A stretch of DNA of 64,000 nt from Desmodesmus armatus (taxonomy: Eukaryota; Chlorophyta; Chlorophyceae; Sphaeropleales; Scenedesmaceae), in NCBI GenBank assembly GCA_007449985.2, contig VIIQ02000562.1, forward strand, positions 372,001 through 436,000. The letters run 5' to 3'. The translations under genes and the position numbers were made by a program. Shown in pieces: positions 22,799-34,870 of this stretch; positions within the stretch are counted from its first letter, which is position 1, and every line of letters starts with the position of its first letter. Under the pieces are notes generated by a model, which had not been told where the DNA came from, did not search any database, and saw nothing but the letters and a program-made list of their open reading frames with translations.

Positions 22799-25192
22799 CT
22801 AGAACGGCTGCCGACTGCACTTCCATTTCAACACTCCATTCAGATCACCCCATGCAAGTGCTTTGTAACGCTTCAGCTTCAGCTCAGCACGCGCCGCACC
22901 CAGGTTGGCTCGTGCCAGGTCCAGCAGCCGCCGTTCACCTGCACATAGCATCATCAGCATCGTGCAGAAAAGGTTTTTTTGAAGATGTCTGCCTGCATAA
23001 TCCAGGCTTGGCAATGTTTCCTGGTTATCCAGCTGCACAGGTGGGGTCTCAATTATGATGTGCAGTCTGCTTCATGATGCATAGGCGTTGGCCAGCACTG
23101 TCAACACGCTGACTTTCAGAGACCTCTGCAACATGAATGAGCCCTGCTCACCCAAACTCCTTGCCAGTTCATAGAAACGTTCAAAGTAGGAAACAGCCTG
23201 GTCTAGCTTGCCCTGCTGATCGTAAAGCACACCCAGCTTGCAGCAAGCCGTCGCCTGGCCGCGCGGTGCCTGCACAGCGGTTGGAAGGCATGGGAGCAGT
23301 CAGCACGCAAGCTGCTTTACACTGCGTCAAAATCCAGACACCACCAGCCAGACAATCAGGTTGCAACCCCCAAGGTCCCTGCAAACAAGCCAAAATAACA
23401 AATGGGTGCTTTACGATGTACCAACACCCCTTGACAGCTTGCCTTGCTTGGCTCCTGCATGTTTGACCCCGTTGCCTGTATGCCACCTGGTGAAGCCTGA
23501 TGACTGTTCGGCAGTATGGATTATCACGCAATGCGCCATGCGGTGTGTGCAGCACCGTGACAGACGCACACCCACCTGTGAGTGTGACAGCTGCAGGAAC
23601 GTCTCAAGGGACTCCACAGCCCCGTCCAGCTGCCCCAGCTTGTGCTGACAGTCTGCATAGGCCACGCAGGCTCTGCCCAGCATCTCTTGGTCGCCAGCCT
23701 GGCGGCTGATGTCCAAGTACGACCTGTGAGTACAAGAAGGTGATGTTGTATCAAGGTGCGAGAGTTGAGGTGTTTGTGATGATGGTGCAACTTGCAGTGC
23801 AGTGTGCTCCTGCAAGACGCACTCTACCTTGCATCAGGCCCGCTCTGCTAGCTTTTGCTCACAGGGGTGAATACTGTCAAATGCCGTTGCATGCTTTGTG
23901 CACAGCTGAGTGCAAGCTTCTGCGTTGATTACAGCCGGGATGTTGCTGCGTCGTCCACAATTACTTCTGGTGCTCTAGTGCCTGCTCCCAGTCGCCTCGC
24001 TGCTGGGCAATGAGCCCCAAGTGGTGTGCTGCTGCCCCAGCTGCTGCCATGTCACCACAGCCCAGTGCCGCGTCTCGGCACTTTTCATAGCTGGCAGCTG
24101 CTGCGGCTGTGTCGCCCTGGCGACCCAGCTGCTCTGCTTGCTGCGCGTACACCTGCAAGGCCAAGGGACGCAGGCAGTGGACCTTCAAGACTGCCCTGAA
24201 CATAGACCTTTTGGCAGAAGGTGTGCTGCAGCTGTCAGACTCAAAGAAACACTTGAGCACTGCACTGTCACCTGCTGCTTCACTGGCTGCATACGCGTCA
24301 CCTGCAACCCGCTCACACTGCACCTTGCTACACTGAGAACATTCAATCCAGCCACATTTCTGAGACCCTGTTGCCCACCTGCACAAGCTGTGCATACGCT
24401 GTAGCTGCATCATCAGGCCGCTGCAGCTCATGCGACAGCTGCAAGCACCGCTCATGGCAGGCCATGGCTAGCCCTGGTTGTGCCTGAGACTCGTACAGCA
24501 GCCCTAAGGCACAGCTGGCTTCCAGCTGCTGGGGTCCCATGGTTGAACCTGAAGCCACCTGCAGGCAGACACAAGCGCACATGTGCACATGTACAGCATG
24601 TGCGTTTGTACAGCTGGAGAGTTTGCCGAGGCTCTTGAGGTGAGGTGGCTTTGCCCTACACAACGGAGCAGCTTTGGCAGGAGCAGGGCCTTTTGTTGTA
24701 TGACTCAAATATTTTGCCACGAACGCCCCTTGTTGGCCTGTTTGCAGTCTTGTGCTGTCACTTCTGGCAAGGGAATGTATTGAGCCAAAAGCCGCTCACC
24801 TCCAAGCACTTCTTCCAGAAGAAGACTGCATTCTGCAGCATGCCCAGCTGTGTGAAGTGCTTGGCCATGGTGCGGTGAGCATCAAAGGCTGCCTGCAGGT
24901 CCTTGTCCCTGCTTGCTGTGTCAGCCCGGACCAGCTGCTCCTGCAACAGCACCATGGACTGCCAAGGAAGCTCGGAGCCGCTGCTCTGCGTCAGGTGAGA
25001 GAAGTCGACAAACGCCTCTGCTCTGCCCTCAACCAGCATTGCCACTGACAGAGAACGCCTGTCCTGCAGGCCCCCATGGTGTGCCTTGATGTGTGCCTCC
25101 TGGGCTGCTTGCAGCATGGCATGGAACTTTTCTGGGAAGCGTGGTTTGCTGCCCGGCCCCTCTGCAGCAGGTCTGTGTAGTTTGCCCTCCAT
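22799..25192 (-). CDS. TTC29-like tetratricopeptide-repeat protein, 6 exons, 388 aa
   Basis: Exons on the minus strand: 25192-24800, 24558-24379, 24152-23965, 23723-23576, 23269-23152, 22938-22799; phases agree throughout (388 residues). Several TPR helices are visible: CALGLLYESQAQPGLAMACH, HHLGLIAQQRGDWEQALEHQ, AYADCQHKLGQLDGAVESLE and CKLGVLYDQQGKLDQAVSYF. The order and spacing of these repeats, and the tail RRLLDLARANLGAA, resemble animal TTC29, a protein of motile cilia needed for sperm-flagellum assembly; human TTC29 is about 475 residues. A role in the flagellum is inferred from that resemblance. Starts at the Met in MEGKLHRPA; an in-frame upstream extension to ~25378 exists but looks non-coding. 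Head-to-head with the small acidic gene. A generic TPR scaffold is the alternative. Confidence 0.72.
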
Positions 25193-25688
25193 GATGCCTG
25201 TGTTGTTCCTGACTGAGCTGTTCAGACACACTTGACACAGACAGTGCTTCGAATTGGGACACCACTGCTGGCCAGGTCCTATCGCTCGTGCTGGTCTTCT
25301 GCTCTGCTGCTGTGTGTTGGCTTCACTGCTGCTGCTGCGTCTCCCAGCACAACAAAAACAGAATTGACGTTGCAGCAATGCCTTATGTCTGTTTGAGAAC
25401 GATCAGAAGCTCTCCTGCGGATCAACTGGCGCAGTTTCAAACAAGAATGTCGTGCAGCAACTTGGTACGCCCCGCCTGAATGCGTGACTGCAGGCAGGAT
25501 GTGGCTGCGTTGAGGATGTACAACCATAGCAAACCACAGAGCACGCCTGTCCGTGTGCGAAAGAGGGATGAGTCAAGGTGAGTCATCAAGTGCTGGAAAG
25601 TACACACACATGAGTTACTAGAGGCAACCAATGCAGATTACCACTGTTTCACCAGTTCAGCTGCAGCACATCGCAGGCATCACCAACC
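25193..25688. other. Divergent promoter region between the TTC29-like gene and the small acidic gene
   Basis: The 496 nt between two outward-facing start codons probably hold both 5' UTRs and a shared promoter. No defined motif was recognised. Confidence 0.4.
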
Positions 25689-26572
25689 ATGGCTGCTATG
25701 AAGTCGGATGCCGCCAAGGAGGACCCCAGGGTGAGCACCTTCAAGGCTTGGCTACTGCACTGGGGCTGCATTGATCATGCTTCCCCTGGCAAGTAGTAAG
25801 GGGTGGTGACCTTACACTTTCCCAGGGGGTGACAGCTGCATTCATGGTTTGCCTCACTGCCCCTCATGTCCCAGTCACGTGCCGCACGTGTGGGTAAAAC
25901 CACTTGCGTCACCAGGTCGCCTTGGTTGGCAACTTGACAGCTGTCCTGGCATCAGAGCAGTAGCATGAGACACTTGCAGCCACTCAGGCACTTGAGTGCA
26001 TGTGCTGCCTGTTGTCTGTTGGGAAATTGCTGCAGGCGGTCCTTGACAGGCTGGAACAGGAAGACGGGGAGCATGAGAGCCCAGGTAGGACTCCTACCGT
26101 AGGAGCACAAGAAGGCAGTAGTGCTGCTTGTTGGGTGGTGGCCTGTGCCTTCACGTCCCACATCTTGCAGGAATGTCAAGACCCTGGCAGCATTTTAGTA
26201 CCAGCATCACATGAACCATCCAGTTGCGCCCTGTCGCTGGGGTTGCGTTGCACTTGCAGATGTGTCTCGGCCACGTCAGTGCGCATTTTGACTACGGTCA
26301 ACCTGTGCTTACCATCTGTGCTGCGCATTGCCTGGTTCTGCAGTAATGCATGCATGCCGCATTCACAGCACCACCAAATCTTCCTCATGTAAACACACCT
26401 ATGGTGTCGGCCCACAACCCCTGCAGGTGTAAGCATTGAACAGATTCAGAAGGATGCCGAGCAGTCTGCTGCAGCAGCTGAGGCTGTGCTGTCACAGCAG
26501 GCTGACAAAGGCAGCCTGGCCTCGCAGTCTAGGGCAAGTGACCCTCTGCCGGCAGACAAAAATGCGGAGTGA
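25689..26572 (+). CDS. Small acidic protein of unknown function, 3 exons, 78 aa
   Basis: Exons 25689-25730, 26036-26084 and 26427-26572, with donors gtgagc and gtagga, acceptors tgcag and ctgcag, and phases 0 then 1. The product starts MAAMKSDAAKEDPRAVLDRL and is acidic and probably helical or disordered (EQIQKDAEQSAAAAEAVLSQ), ending DKNAE-stop. No signal peptide, membrane segment or known domain is visible. Support comes from consistent splice sites, a clean stop and a TGTAA 108 nt downstream. It shares a 496-nt divergent promoter with the TTC29-like gene, so co-expression is possible. I do not recognise it. Confidence 0.55.
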
Positions 26573-27596
26573 GCTTCAAGATGCAGTTTGTTGAAGGGAC
26601 TGTAGCCTGAGCTGTGAGGCTGTTGTGATTTGGTGGTAGTTGTATTCAAAGTTGTTTGGCAGCGGCTTGTTGGCATAAGTGTAATTCTGGGGTTTGGCAG
26701 AGTGCAATGTGTGCAGCGGCGGTTGCTCCCCCCCCCCCCCTTGCCAAAACAAAACTGTCATGGGCAGGACACTAAGTGCCGCTTGGTGTTGAGGTGTTGA
26801 ACGTTCTCCTTGGCCAGACCAGAAGCAAAACCCTTGGATTGCACAAGCTGCTTCACACCAGATGATGGAAACTTACTACAGCTGCCACAATATTATTAAG
26901 CCAGCTCAACAGGCCAACAATGTGGCATATCCGCACTATTTGTGGCATACAGTCAAGCTGTTGAGCTCAATGCCCGACTTTCAGCTCTGGTGCATCTACT
27001 ACATGATCCTGCATAGGCCTGGACGAAGGTATTTATGCTATGTTCCTTATTCATGGCTTATGGTTCGTGTTATCAGCCAATATTGCGGTGCCCTCTTGGT
27101 GCCCTGAGAATATGTTTTGACACCGCGTGAACCCTGGGCGGTTGAACACCGGACACTGCAAACAGAACCATTTCAGGTGAATGCATTAGGGTACCACAAT
27201 ATAACAGTACTGCATTGAGGTGCTTACCGTACAGGAGGACAAGAGCACGACCTTCAGCCAGAAATACCCGCCAATCCAAAATTTGGCGCGCCAGCCCCTT
27301 GCCCCTATCTGCGCACTTCCTCCCCGCTGGGGTTTCTTCTCTGACACCTTCTTCTTGAGAGCACAACACAAACCACAGGTGAGTGGTGGAGTCCGCCCAA
27401 GGCGCTGACTGCATGTTGCCGCATCTTGACACAAGCCTGGTCTGAAACAGCATTCTGAACAAGAAGTAAGCTATGCAAACCTTGCACAGCAACTCCCGAG
27501 ATAGCAGCGGACTTTGTCGAGCACTGTTTTCGCCACAGCAGCATCACTGTCACCTTGCCACCCACACACTCCCAACTTTTCCTGCTGCTTGCTCAG
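26573..27596. other. Intergenic region, small acidic gene to F-box gene
   Basis: Contains the 3' UTR with TGTAA at 26680, a run of 13 C at 26728-26740, an A/T-richer patch at ~26850-27110, and the F-box gene's 5' region. No gene seen. Confidence 0.4.
26680..26684 (+). terminator. TGTAA polyadenylation signal of the small acidic gene
   Basis: TGTAA 108 nt after the TGA at 26570-26572. Confidence 0.55.
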
Positions 27597-29768
27597 ATGG
27601 CATGCGAAGAGTCAGCTTTTTTGCTGGATCTTCCAGACCTCTGCCTGATGGCAGTGATGCAACATTGTGCTGATGACCCTGCCAGCCTTTTAGTGCAGCA
27701 CGTGCCCACAGCAGACTGTATCTGGCAGCCGTTGCAGTCAACTGCAGCATCACATGCCGCTTGACCTGCAGCAAAGAGCAGCAGCTGGACAGCATACCGG
27801 TGTACGTGGCCAGGCACGACAGAGAGCGTGTCAGCAACCTTAACCTCAGTGGCGATGAGCATGGAAAGCAGTCAGTGAATATTGCTATTCACTCCTTGCC
27901 ATTTGTCACATTGCAGCTCAGCTTTCTTCATCTGCATCTAACGGCAGCGCAGGCCGTCAGGGAATCCCTGGAGCTATCCGAGTTTGCCCAAGCAGTAAAC
28001 ACCTCAGTCAAGCAGCTGCGGCTGTGTGGATGCAGGGTGTATCATAAGGGGCGCGGCCTGGCATCAACACTGTCGCTGCTTCATTGCCTAGACCACCTGA
28101 GCTTGGACTATGTGAGTACCGCTGGGGATCCTGCTGGCATCGTCTTCCCAAACGTAGACATCCCCCTGGTTTCGTGGCGTGTGCTGCAGAACCTGACAAA
28201 GCTCACATACCTTGAGCTGAGCGGGACTAAGCTGGACAGGCTTGGCGAAGACCGGGACCGCCTTCCATTGGGATGTTTTACCCAGCTCAGGGACCTGCGG
28301 CTGAATCTTGTCGGCTTATGTAAAGTTACAGCTGACATGATGCTAGACATGCCCCACTTGACACGCTTGGTGCTGTCAAAAGGCAATGTTGCGTTTCCAA
28401 GTCATCAAGAACGGCTGGAGATCCCACCCATGATGTTTGAACCAGGAGCGCTGGCTGGCAAGAGTCTGTTGCAGCACCTGACACTGACGAACTGCAATAT
28501 ACTGCCAGCTGGCCCAGCAGGGGTGGCAGAGCTGCTGTTTCAGCTGCACAACCTGCAGCACCTGACAGCCTTGAGCCTGGAAAACACCCTGTGTGCTGCT
28601 GATGTGGCCTCCACTGGCGCACCTGCAACAGCCTACAGTGCCCTCACAGCAAGCAGCACCTTCAGCACCTGAGCGTCAGCAAGTGCATACTGCCAGAAGG
28701 TGCTTGGCAGTATGTGTTTGGTGAAAACGTTCAGCTGCCACACCTGCTTTCTCTGGACATCACAGGAGTCAGGCAGCCCTCAGACGGCAAGTCAGTACCA
28801 GCAACCGCCCCTGACTGCAGCCAACTGGCGCACTGCTGCCCTGGCTTGCGGTCAGTCAAGATGCAGGGGTTGGTGTACAGCTCAGAGTTGCTGGCCCCGC
28901 TGCAGGGTCTCAGCGGTTTGCATGTCCTGCACCTGGGGAACAATGAGCCCATTGGAGAGGGTTTGGAGGTGGCGTATCAGTTGACAGGTATCAGGGAGCT
29001 GGACATAAGGGCCCCGCGTGTGGCAGAGGGGCTGCTGCTGCAGCTGGCGTACGCAGTCTTGCCGAAGCTCACCAAGCTGACGTTTGCGGGAACAGTGTAT
29101 GGACTCCAGCAGTGCATCGTGACACTCAAACAGGTGAGCACCATCCCCTGCACATGCTGTGTTCAATACGCATGGTGGGTCATCATGACTAGCAGCATAC
29201 TTGCATAATGCCAGCACTGGTGGTCAACACACATGCTTCTGCCTTGTGAATTCTGCATGAACAGGTTTTCCATGCAAAACCAACCTTCCAAAAGTGACAT
29301 TTCTGCTGTACTGACATTTCTGCTGCAGTGCTTTTTAGGTAGCAGCACCACCCGTACAGTTGCTGACATTCACAGGGGCTCATACCACCAAGTAGTACCT
29401 TGATTGATGACGCCTATGACTAATGCTGCCATGCGGAGTGTGATTGTGACTCACATCGCCAAAATTGCCTGTTGCTGCTGCTGTCCTGTTTTGTGCTGAT
29501 AATGCAGGGCCATGGCAGCGATCCCCTGTGCTGCCAAATCTTCCGGCGCTGTGTTGGTCACATTGGCCCTGAAGTGGCATGCCAAGAGGCCGATGATGAA
29601 AAACAGGCAGAGCCACGAAGTGCAGCCCAGCTGCTGCCGTGTGCTTTGCGTACAACACTGGAGCAGAGTACCTCAAGGGCAGCGTGGTGGTGTGCAGCCC
29701 CGGTGTTGGCAGCCGTGATGGTGGCTGCTACAGCAGCCATCGCCATAGCAAGGAGACGTGATGCGTGA
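27597..29768 (+). CDS. F-box / leucine-rich-repeat protein with C-terminal membrane anchor, two apparent frame breaks
   Basis: Likely a substrate receptor of an SCF ubiquitin ligase. Exon 1 is 27597-29133 and exon 2 is 29508-29768 (donor gtgagc, acceptor atgcag, phase 0). It starts MACEESAFLLDLPDLCLMAV, an F-box signature (LP-x2-L), continued in another frame by SAARAHSRLYLAAVAVNC. Leucine-rich repeats follow: VKQLRLCGC, LTKLTYLELSG, LRDLRLNL, LTRLVLSKGN, LQHLTALSLEN, LQHLSVSKC, LPHLLSLDITG, LHVLHLGNN and LTKLTFAG. Exon 2 ends with a hydrophobic segment (AAPVLAAVMVAATAAIAIA) then RRRDA, suggesting a tail anchor. The frame changes near 27687-27692 and between 28603 and 28660, each as if one base were missing. 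Repaired length would be about 599 residues. Either assembly errors or a decaying gene. Confidence 0.72.
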
Positions 29769-31129
29769 TGCCGCGCAGCTGCAGACGGGTTTGCTTTGGT
29801 GTTTCTGTGTTGACATTTGATGCCCGTGTCTTCTGAGCAGAAGCCCCTGCACATTCTGAGTGCATAGAGAGCTATGCTGCGGGGGCGTGGGCCACTGGCG
29901 GGGATGGCATCCCCGGGGGATGTGGAGCAGTGTGGTAAGAGTGATGCCATGTGCAACTGTGCAGTTTGTAGCATGTTGCTTGTCATTGTAAGCGCAAATA
30001 GCCGCCTATGAGCAGCACTTGTTGTGTTGGATTTGAGTCATCATCCAGCACTGGCCTGCAGTGATAGCATGGCTAGCACTAAGACCAGCACTGTGCAGCA
30101 TCCCTAGCCTCAAGTCTTCCTTCAACAGCTGTCAAATCTTCAACACCGCTGTTCGAGCGGGGCAAAGCTCAGGGGTTCCACAATGCAGAACAGTGCTGAC
30201 ACAGCCTGTGTGCAGTGACTGCATGGCTGCACACAACAGGGCGTCTGGGATCAAAAGACTCCTGGAAATGGCTTCCACAAGCAGTAAGAGAGGAGCTCAA
30301 TTTGCCTGTCAACAATGCACAACTATTCAGATGTGCTGCAGTACTGCATGGACCCATCACAACAGACACCACTTGCAGCAGTGATTACGGTCGTAGAAAC
30401 CCGCCACACATGCGTAGGCACTATAGTCCCGTGACCATAGTGGGTAGCTACCCGTGTACAGGCACGTGCAGAGTCCGTGTATCATACACGGCTTTAGTGA
30501 TACATGGCATCCGATGCAAGTGGCATATCGGGTGGGTGGAAGCACTTGCAGACAGGGTACAAGGAGCTGGGGTGACGTGCCATCTGATGGTCAGGACGTG
30601 GGTGACCAGCAGGTGGTGTGTTTGAGCTGCTGCAGAGGTAACAAGCGCCCTCACCCCTTCTGAGCTGCTGCAATGACATATCACCTCCCTTGTTGCCACC
30701 AAAACACCTGATCTGCTGGACATCAAGTTGGCCCAACAGGTGTGACACCTGAGACCTATTCAAACCTCAAGTGACAGCTGCACGAAAGAGAAGAAAGGAA
30801 CGAAAGCCTGATGATAATTTATGTTACTAGGTTGAAGTTTCGTGAGATTTTCCATGGCTCTTGCGGATCGACCAGTTACAACTTGTTCGTTCAGCCCATG
30901 TGAGGCCCAAAGAAGTGGACAAACACCCTCTACCCTGTAGGTACACACTTTACCACTTGCTTATTTTACTACACATGCCTGCTGAGTTTGCTACCGCACG
31001 GGCCTGCTGGTTCTCAACAGCATTTGCGCCGCTGTTGCCGCCCGTTGCACCCTTCTTGCCAGCAGGGCTACCAAGGCACCTGGTGCCCATGCATCGCTCT
31101 GAAACCGTTTATCATCCTTGCAGGCAGCC
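29769..31129. other. Intergenic region, F-box gene to MYND gene
   Basis: Holds the F-box gene 3' UTR and signal, then about 1.1 kb of unremarkable DNA. An AG after a pyrimidine-rich tract at 31122-31123, just before the MYND start codon, suggests a 5' UTR intron ends here. No other gene seen. Confidence 0.4.
29987..29991 (+). terminator. TGTAA polyadenylation signal of the F-box gene
   Basis: TGTAA 219 nt after the stop codon at 29766-29768. Confidence 0.55.
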
Positions 31130-34100
31130 ATGACACATCAGCGGTGCAAGATTGTCATCAACAAGCTGGAAGCGCTGTTGACTGAGAAGACCTCAGACAG
31201 CAGCATCACACCAGGCCTAAAACGCAAATATGAGGATGCAAAGGCAGCAATGGCCAGCTGCTGCAGTGCTGGATCATGGAACTACAACACTGTGAAACAT
31301 ATGGTGCAGGACAAGGTAAGCACATGGCTCGCCTGCAGCTGTACGGTCACCGCACTGTGCGGCACAGTCTCCACAGCCTGTACAGACCACGGTACCAAAC
31401 AAGCATTCAGCAACAGCATGTCCACCATGCATGGTTGAACAGCCAACTCCAGCTCCAAACTTTGGCAAGCGTGAAGCTGCACGCCCTGCTGCACTGCATA
31501 CTGGTGCGCTCAGCTCAGCAACAGGCTGATGCTTTGCGCTGCTGCGTTGAACATGGTGCCCTCAGGTGGCTCTGAAGGTGCTGCAGAAGTGCACCCAGCT
31601 GGCACAAGCACGGCACGTGTACAAGGCTTCTGGGGCCATGTTCGCAGCAACTATGTTGCTGGATGCCATGCTTGATGCCGCCACGCTCGAAGATGCACTC
31701 AGGCAGAAGCAGCTGGTCGCTGCAGGCCCTGCAGCAGGCTCCACCCGGTGGGCAAACCTTGCAGCAGCCCTGCTGAAGCAGCTGCAGCAGTCAGGCCTGC
31801 TGGAGCACTTGCCCACACTGGTCACAGATGCCGCCTACCAGCTGCAGGCAGTCGCAGGGGTGTGGCCAGCCACCGTTGAGGCTGAAACCAAGGCAAGGTT
31901 TGAGCAGACGGTGCGTCTGTGCCCGCAGCCTGGCATGCATGCAATCTTGCAAGCACGCATCGCAGGAGAGCTTCTCTGTACTATCAACAAGCTTCACATG
32001 GTGGCGACAGGAGGCACCATGTCTGCTCAGGCAGGCTGTCTGCTGGCGGGTGAGCACCTGGTTCTTGCTAGCTGGCAGTACGTCGGCACAGCCCTGCCTG
32101 ACCCGCAGACCAGCACTGAGCAGGACAGCACCACAGACCCAGACAAGGTGTCATCGCTGCAGAACCTGGCCACCACCTCCGTACCACTGGCCATGTTGTG
32201 CACGAGGTCATTGTCAGACGCCCTTACCACACACTCCAGTGCCAGGGCAGAGAAGGCACCAGCAGGCAGGGACAGGACCACAGAGGTGATCACACCGCAC
32301 ACTGCAGTGCTCAGCCGCCATCACATGGAGTGCATGGCGTTGTACATGGCAGTCCTGCAGCTCATGCTGCAGATCAAAACCCACCAGGAACAACAGGTCA
32401 GCTCCCACACAGGCCTACGCGCCCCAGCACAGCGGCTGCTTCCTGACCTGTCACCTGGGCAACTTCCAGCACCCCTGCAGAGACTGCTGCAGCAGCTTGG
32501 AGTCAGCAGCAGCGCTGCAATTTGGGGGGCCAGTCAGTGCTCAGCACTGATTCCCTTTTTGCAGTCCCGCTCGGATATTGAGGAGCAGTTATGCGACCTG
32601 ACAGGCCGCATGCAACTGCTGGGTCGCCACAGCCAAGAGTTTCTGCTCCACAGCACCCGGCCAACCTTGGCACATCACCTGCTGCAGGAGATACAGCAGC
32701 AGGTGCAGCTGTGCATGCTTCTGCCTGGTGTGCTGCTGCAGTGGGTAGGCAGCATGCTTGATCTAAGGGGCATTGACAGCAGCAACTGCAGGCAGGCGTG
32801 CATGACAGCATCGCACCTCACAGACCACTACCACCAGATCCTGCAGGGAGGGCCTGACAGCTTATATCAGCAAATGACAGGCCAGATGCGACCTCAGGCT
32901 GGGGACAGTGGATCAACTTGGGGCTGGTCCCCAGGCATGAGTTGGGGGGCTATTGCCCAGCCCAGCGTCCGTGCATGCCTGCCAGCTGACGTCCATGCAA
33001 CTCAGCTGCAGCTACTGGCCAACCTGCTGCCAAACCTGCTGCAGTCGTGGGGCCAAGCGGTTGGCGTGAGTTTGGAGAGCAACTCCGCCGTAGGTGCACC
33101 TGGTAGCACTGGTGCTGGTGTCCCCAGTGGTGGGGACAGAAGGAGCAGTGGTGGCCAGACACGCTCGGCCGGAAGCACCAGGCACAGGGACAAGAACAGG
33201 GCCAAAGACAGCTCTGCCGGAACCCAGATAACTGATGCAATAAAGGGTGCCAGCGATTTGCTCCTGGCATTATCAGCTCATCTTCCAAACATGCAAACAG
33301 CGGGCATGTTTGAAGCTGCTGGCTCAGCCAGTGCTGCTGCCGCCGCTGCTGCAGGACAGCTGTGCGCCTTGCTTGAAAGTGTCTGCCGCATGGAGTTGGC
33401 TGTGGAGCAGCACTTGTCTGCGCTGCCGACCATCGGCCCGGCAGCTGGGCCAAGCGGCAGGGTTGACAGCCCCATCACATCCTGGCAACTCCTCGACTTG
33501 CGCACCATTTCAGATGCAGTCCCACTCCTGATGATCCCCTTGAAGCATGGTGATTGCAGTTCCCAAAGCCATCAGGCTGTTGGGCCGGTTGTGCAGCGCA
33601 TACTGGCAGAGGCCAACCCAGGCAGCAAACCCTGCAAGCAGCTGTGCAGCCTCCTCACGACAATGCTGAAGGTTGCTGGGCACAACGACCGCAAGGCACG
33701 TGCCTTGCCGCCTGAACAGTATGACAGTTGGGACAATGAGATGGGAGGGAAGGGTTTCTTGATCAGGGGAGTTGTGGAGGTTGTATGTGCTTTCATCGAT
33801 GCAGCCACAGCCAGGGCAACAGCCTGTGAGGAGGCCTCTGCTGCTGGCAGCAGCAGCGCCGGGAGCGCATGCGGTAGCAAGGACAACGCAGCCAGGCCTG
33901 ACGTTGCTGGCATGCTGTCCTTGTTGGCGCTGCTAGGCCGGTGCTGCTTGCAGATGATTGACAAGTATGCCTTCAACGTTGTTCTGGTGAGGAAGGAGCA
34001 GGCAGCTGTTGACTACCAGCTTGACTCATGTGTGCGTGCCAGCTTTGGGTGGCTGTCTGCTGGCGGCAATGCAGCACAGGCAGCTGCACTGGGCTACGAT

Positions 34101-34478
34101 GCAGAGGGCGTGCTGAGGTGCCTGCGCAGTGCAGCAACAGCAATTGAGAGTGCGCGTGCCCCTTATTGCACATCACCGGAAGCAGCCGTGTCCAGGGTTG
34201 AGGAGCAACTGCGCACAGTGGGGCGGGCGCTGACCACCTTTGCCCTCCCCAGCGTCTGCAACAACCCGGCCTGCACGTCCCTCTCTGGCCTCTCAGAATC
34301 CAGTTTGGTCCAGGGCAACAGCAGCAGGTGCAGCGCTTGCAAGACAGCCAGGTATTGCTCAAAGGGCTGCCAGAGTGCTGCCTGGAAGCAGCACAAGCCA
34401 GTGTGCAAGGCGCTCGCGGCTGCTGCTGCTTCAGCAGCGTCTGCTGCTGCGTCCAGCAAGCCCGATGCAGCTGTGTGA
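31130..34478 (+). CDS. MYND-type zinc-finger protein, 2 exons, 1,032 aa
   Basis: Exon 1 is 31130-31315 (starts [20 protein letters not shown]) and exon 2 is 31566-34478; donor gtaagc, acceptor ctcag, phase 0. The C-terminus carries a complete MYND finger at residues ~960-1009: paired cysteines CNNPAC, then [27 protein letters not shown] fingers usually mediate protein-protein contacts, often in chromatin or transcription factors. The preceding ~950 residues are helical, Ala/Leu/Gln-rich, with no SET domain or ankyrin repeats visible, so this is not an obvious SMYD methyltransferase. Long MYND-ended proteins of this architecture are common in green algae (recalled, not checked); their function is not known to me. 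A TGTAA lies at 34627. Confidence 0.8.
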
Positions 34479-34870
34479 GCACCCTGCAGGGCTGAGGCAG
34501 CACAGGTGCACTCCTGTGGTGTATGTAGGTGTGGTGCAGCTGCCACCCCACATCAGTTCAATTGTTGGCCAACGGCACACAGGTGGCTAGCGGGAAGGAC
34601 TTGAGTGCACCATGCTGCGGGATTTCTGTAACAGGGGGCTGACGCAATGTGGCTTGGTACTGGGAATATCTTCAGCTTCATCACTCACTGATGTGCTGCA
34701 AGCCTGCATGGCTGTAGAATAGGCATCTGTCTGTCAGCTGGCCTTGACTGTTTGAACTCTCACCCCCACCACTGCCTCAGCTCCATCCAGCAAGGCTTGA
34801 CGGTCAGGGGTTGTAAGCTTGGCAAGTTGCGGCTGGATTTTTCGCGTTGCAGTATCAAGTGTCCGGAACC
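34479..34870. other. Short intergenic region, MYND gene to WDR4 gene
   Basis: 392 nt holding the MYND 3' UTR with its TGTAA and the WDR4 5' region. Nothing else recognised. Confidence 0.4.
34627..34631 (+). terminator. TGTAA polyadenylation signal of the MYND gene
   Basis: TGTAA 149 nt after the TGA at 34476-34478. Confidence 0.55.
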
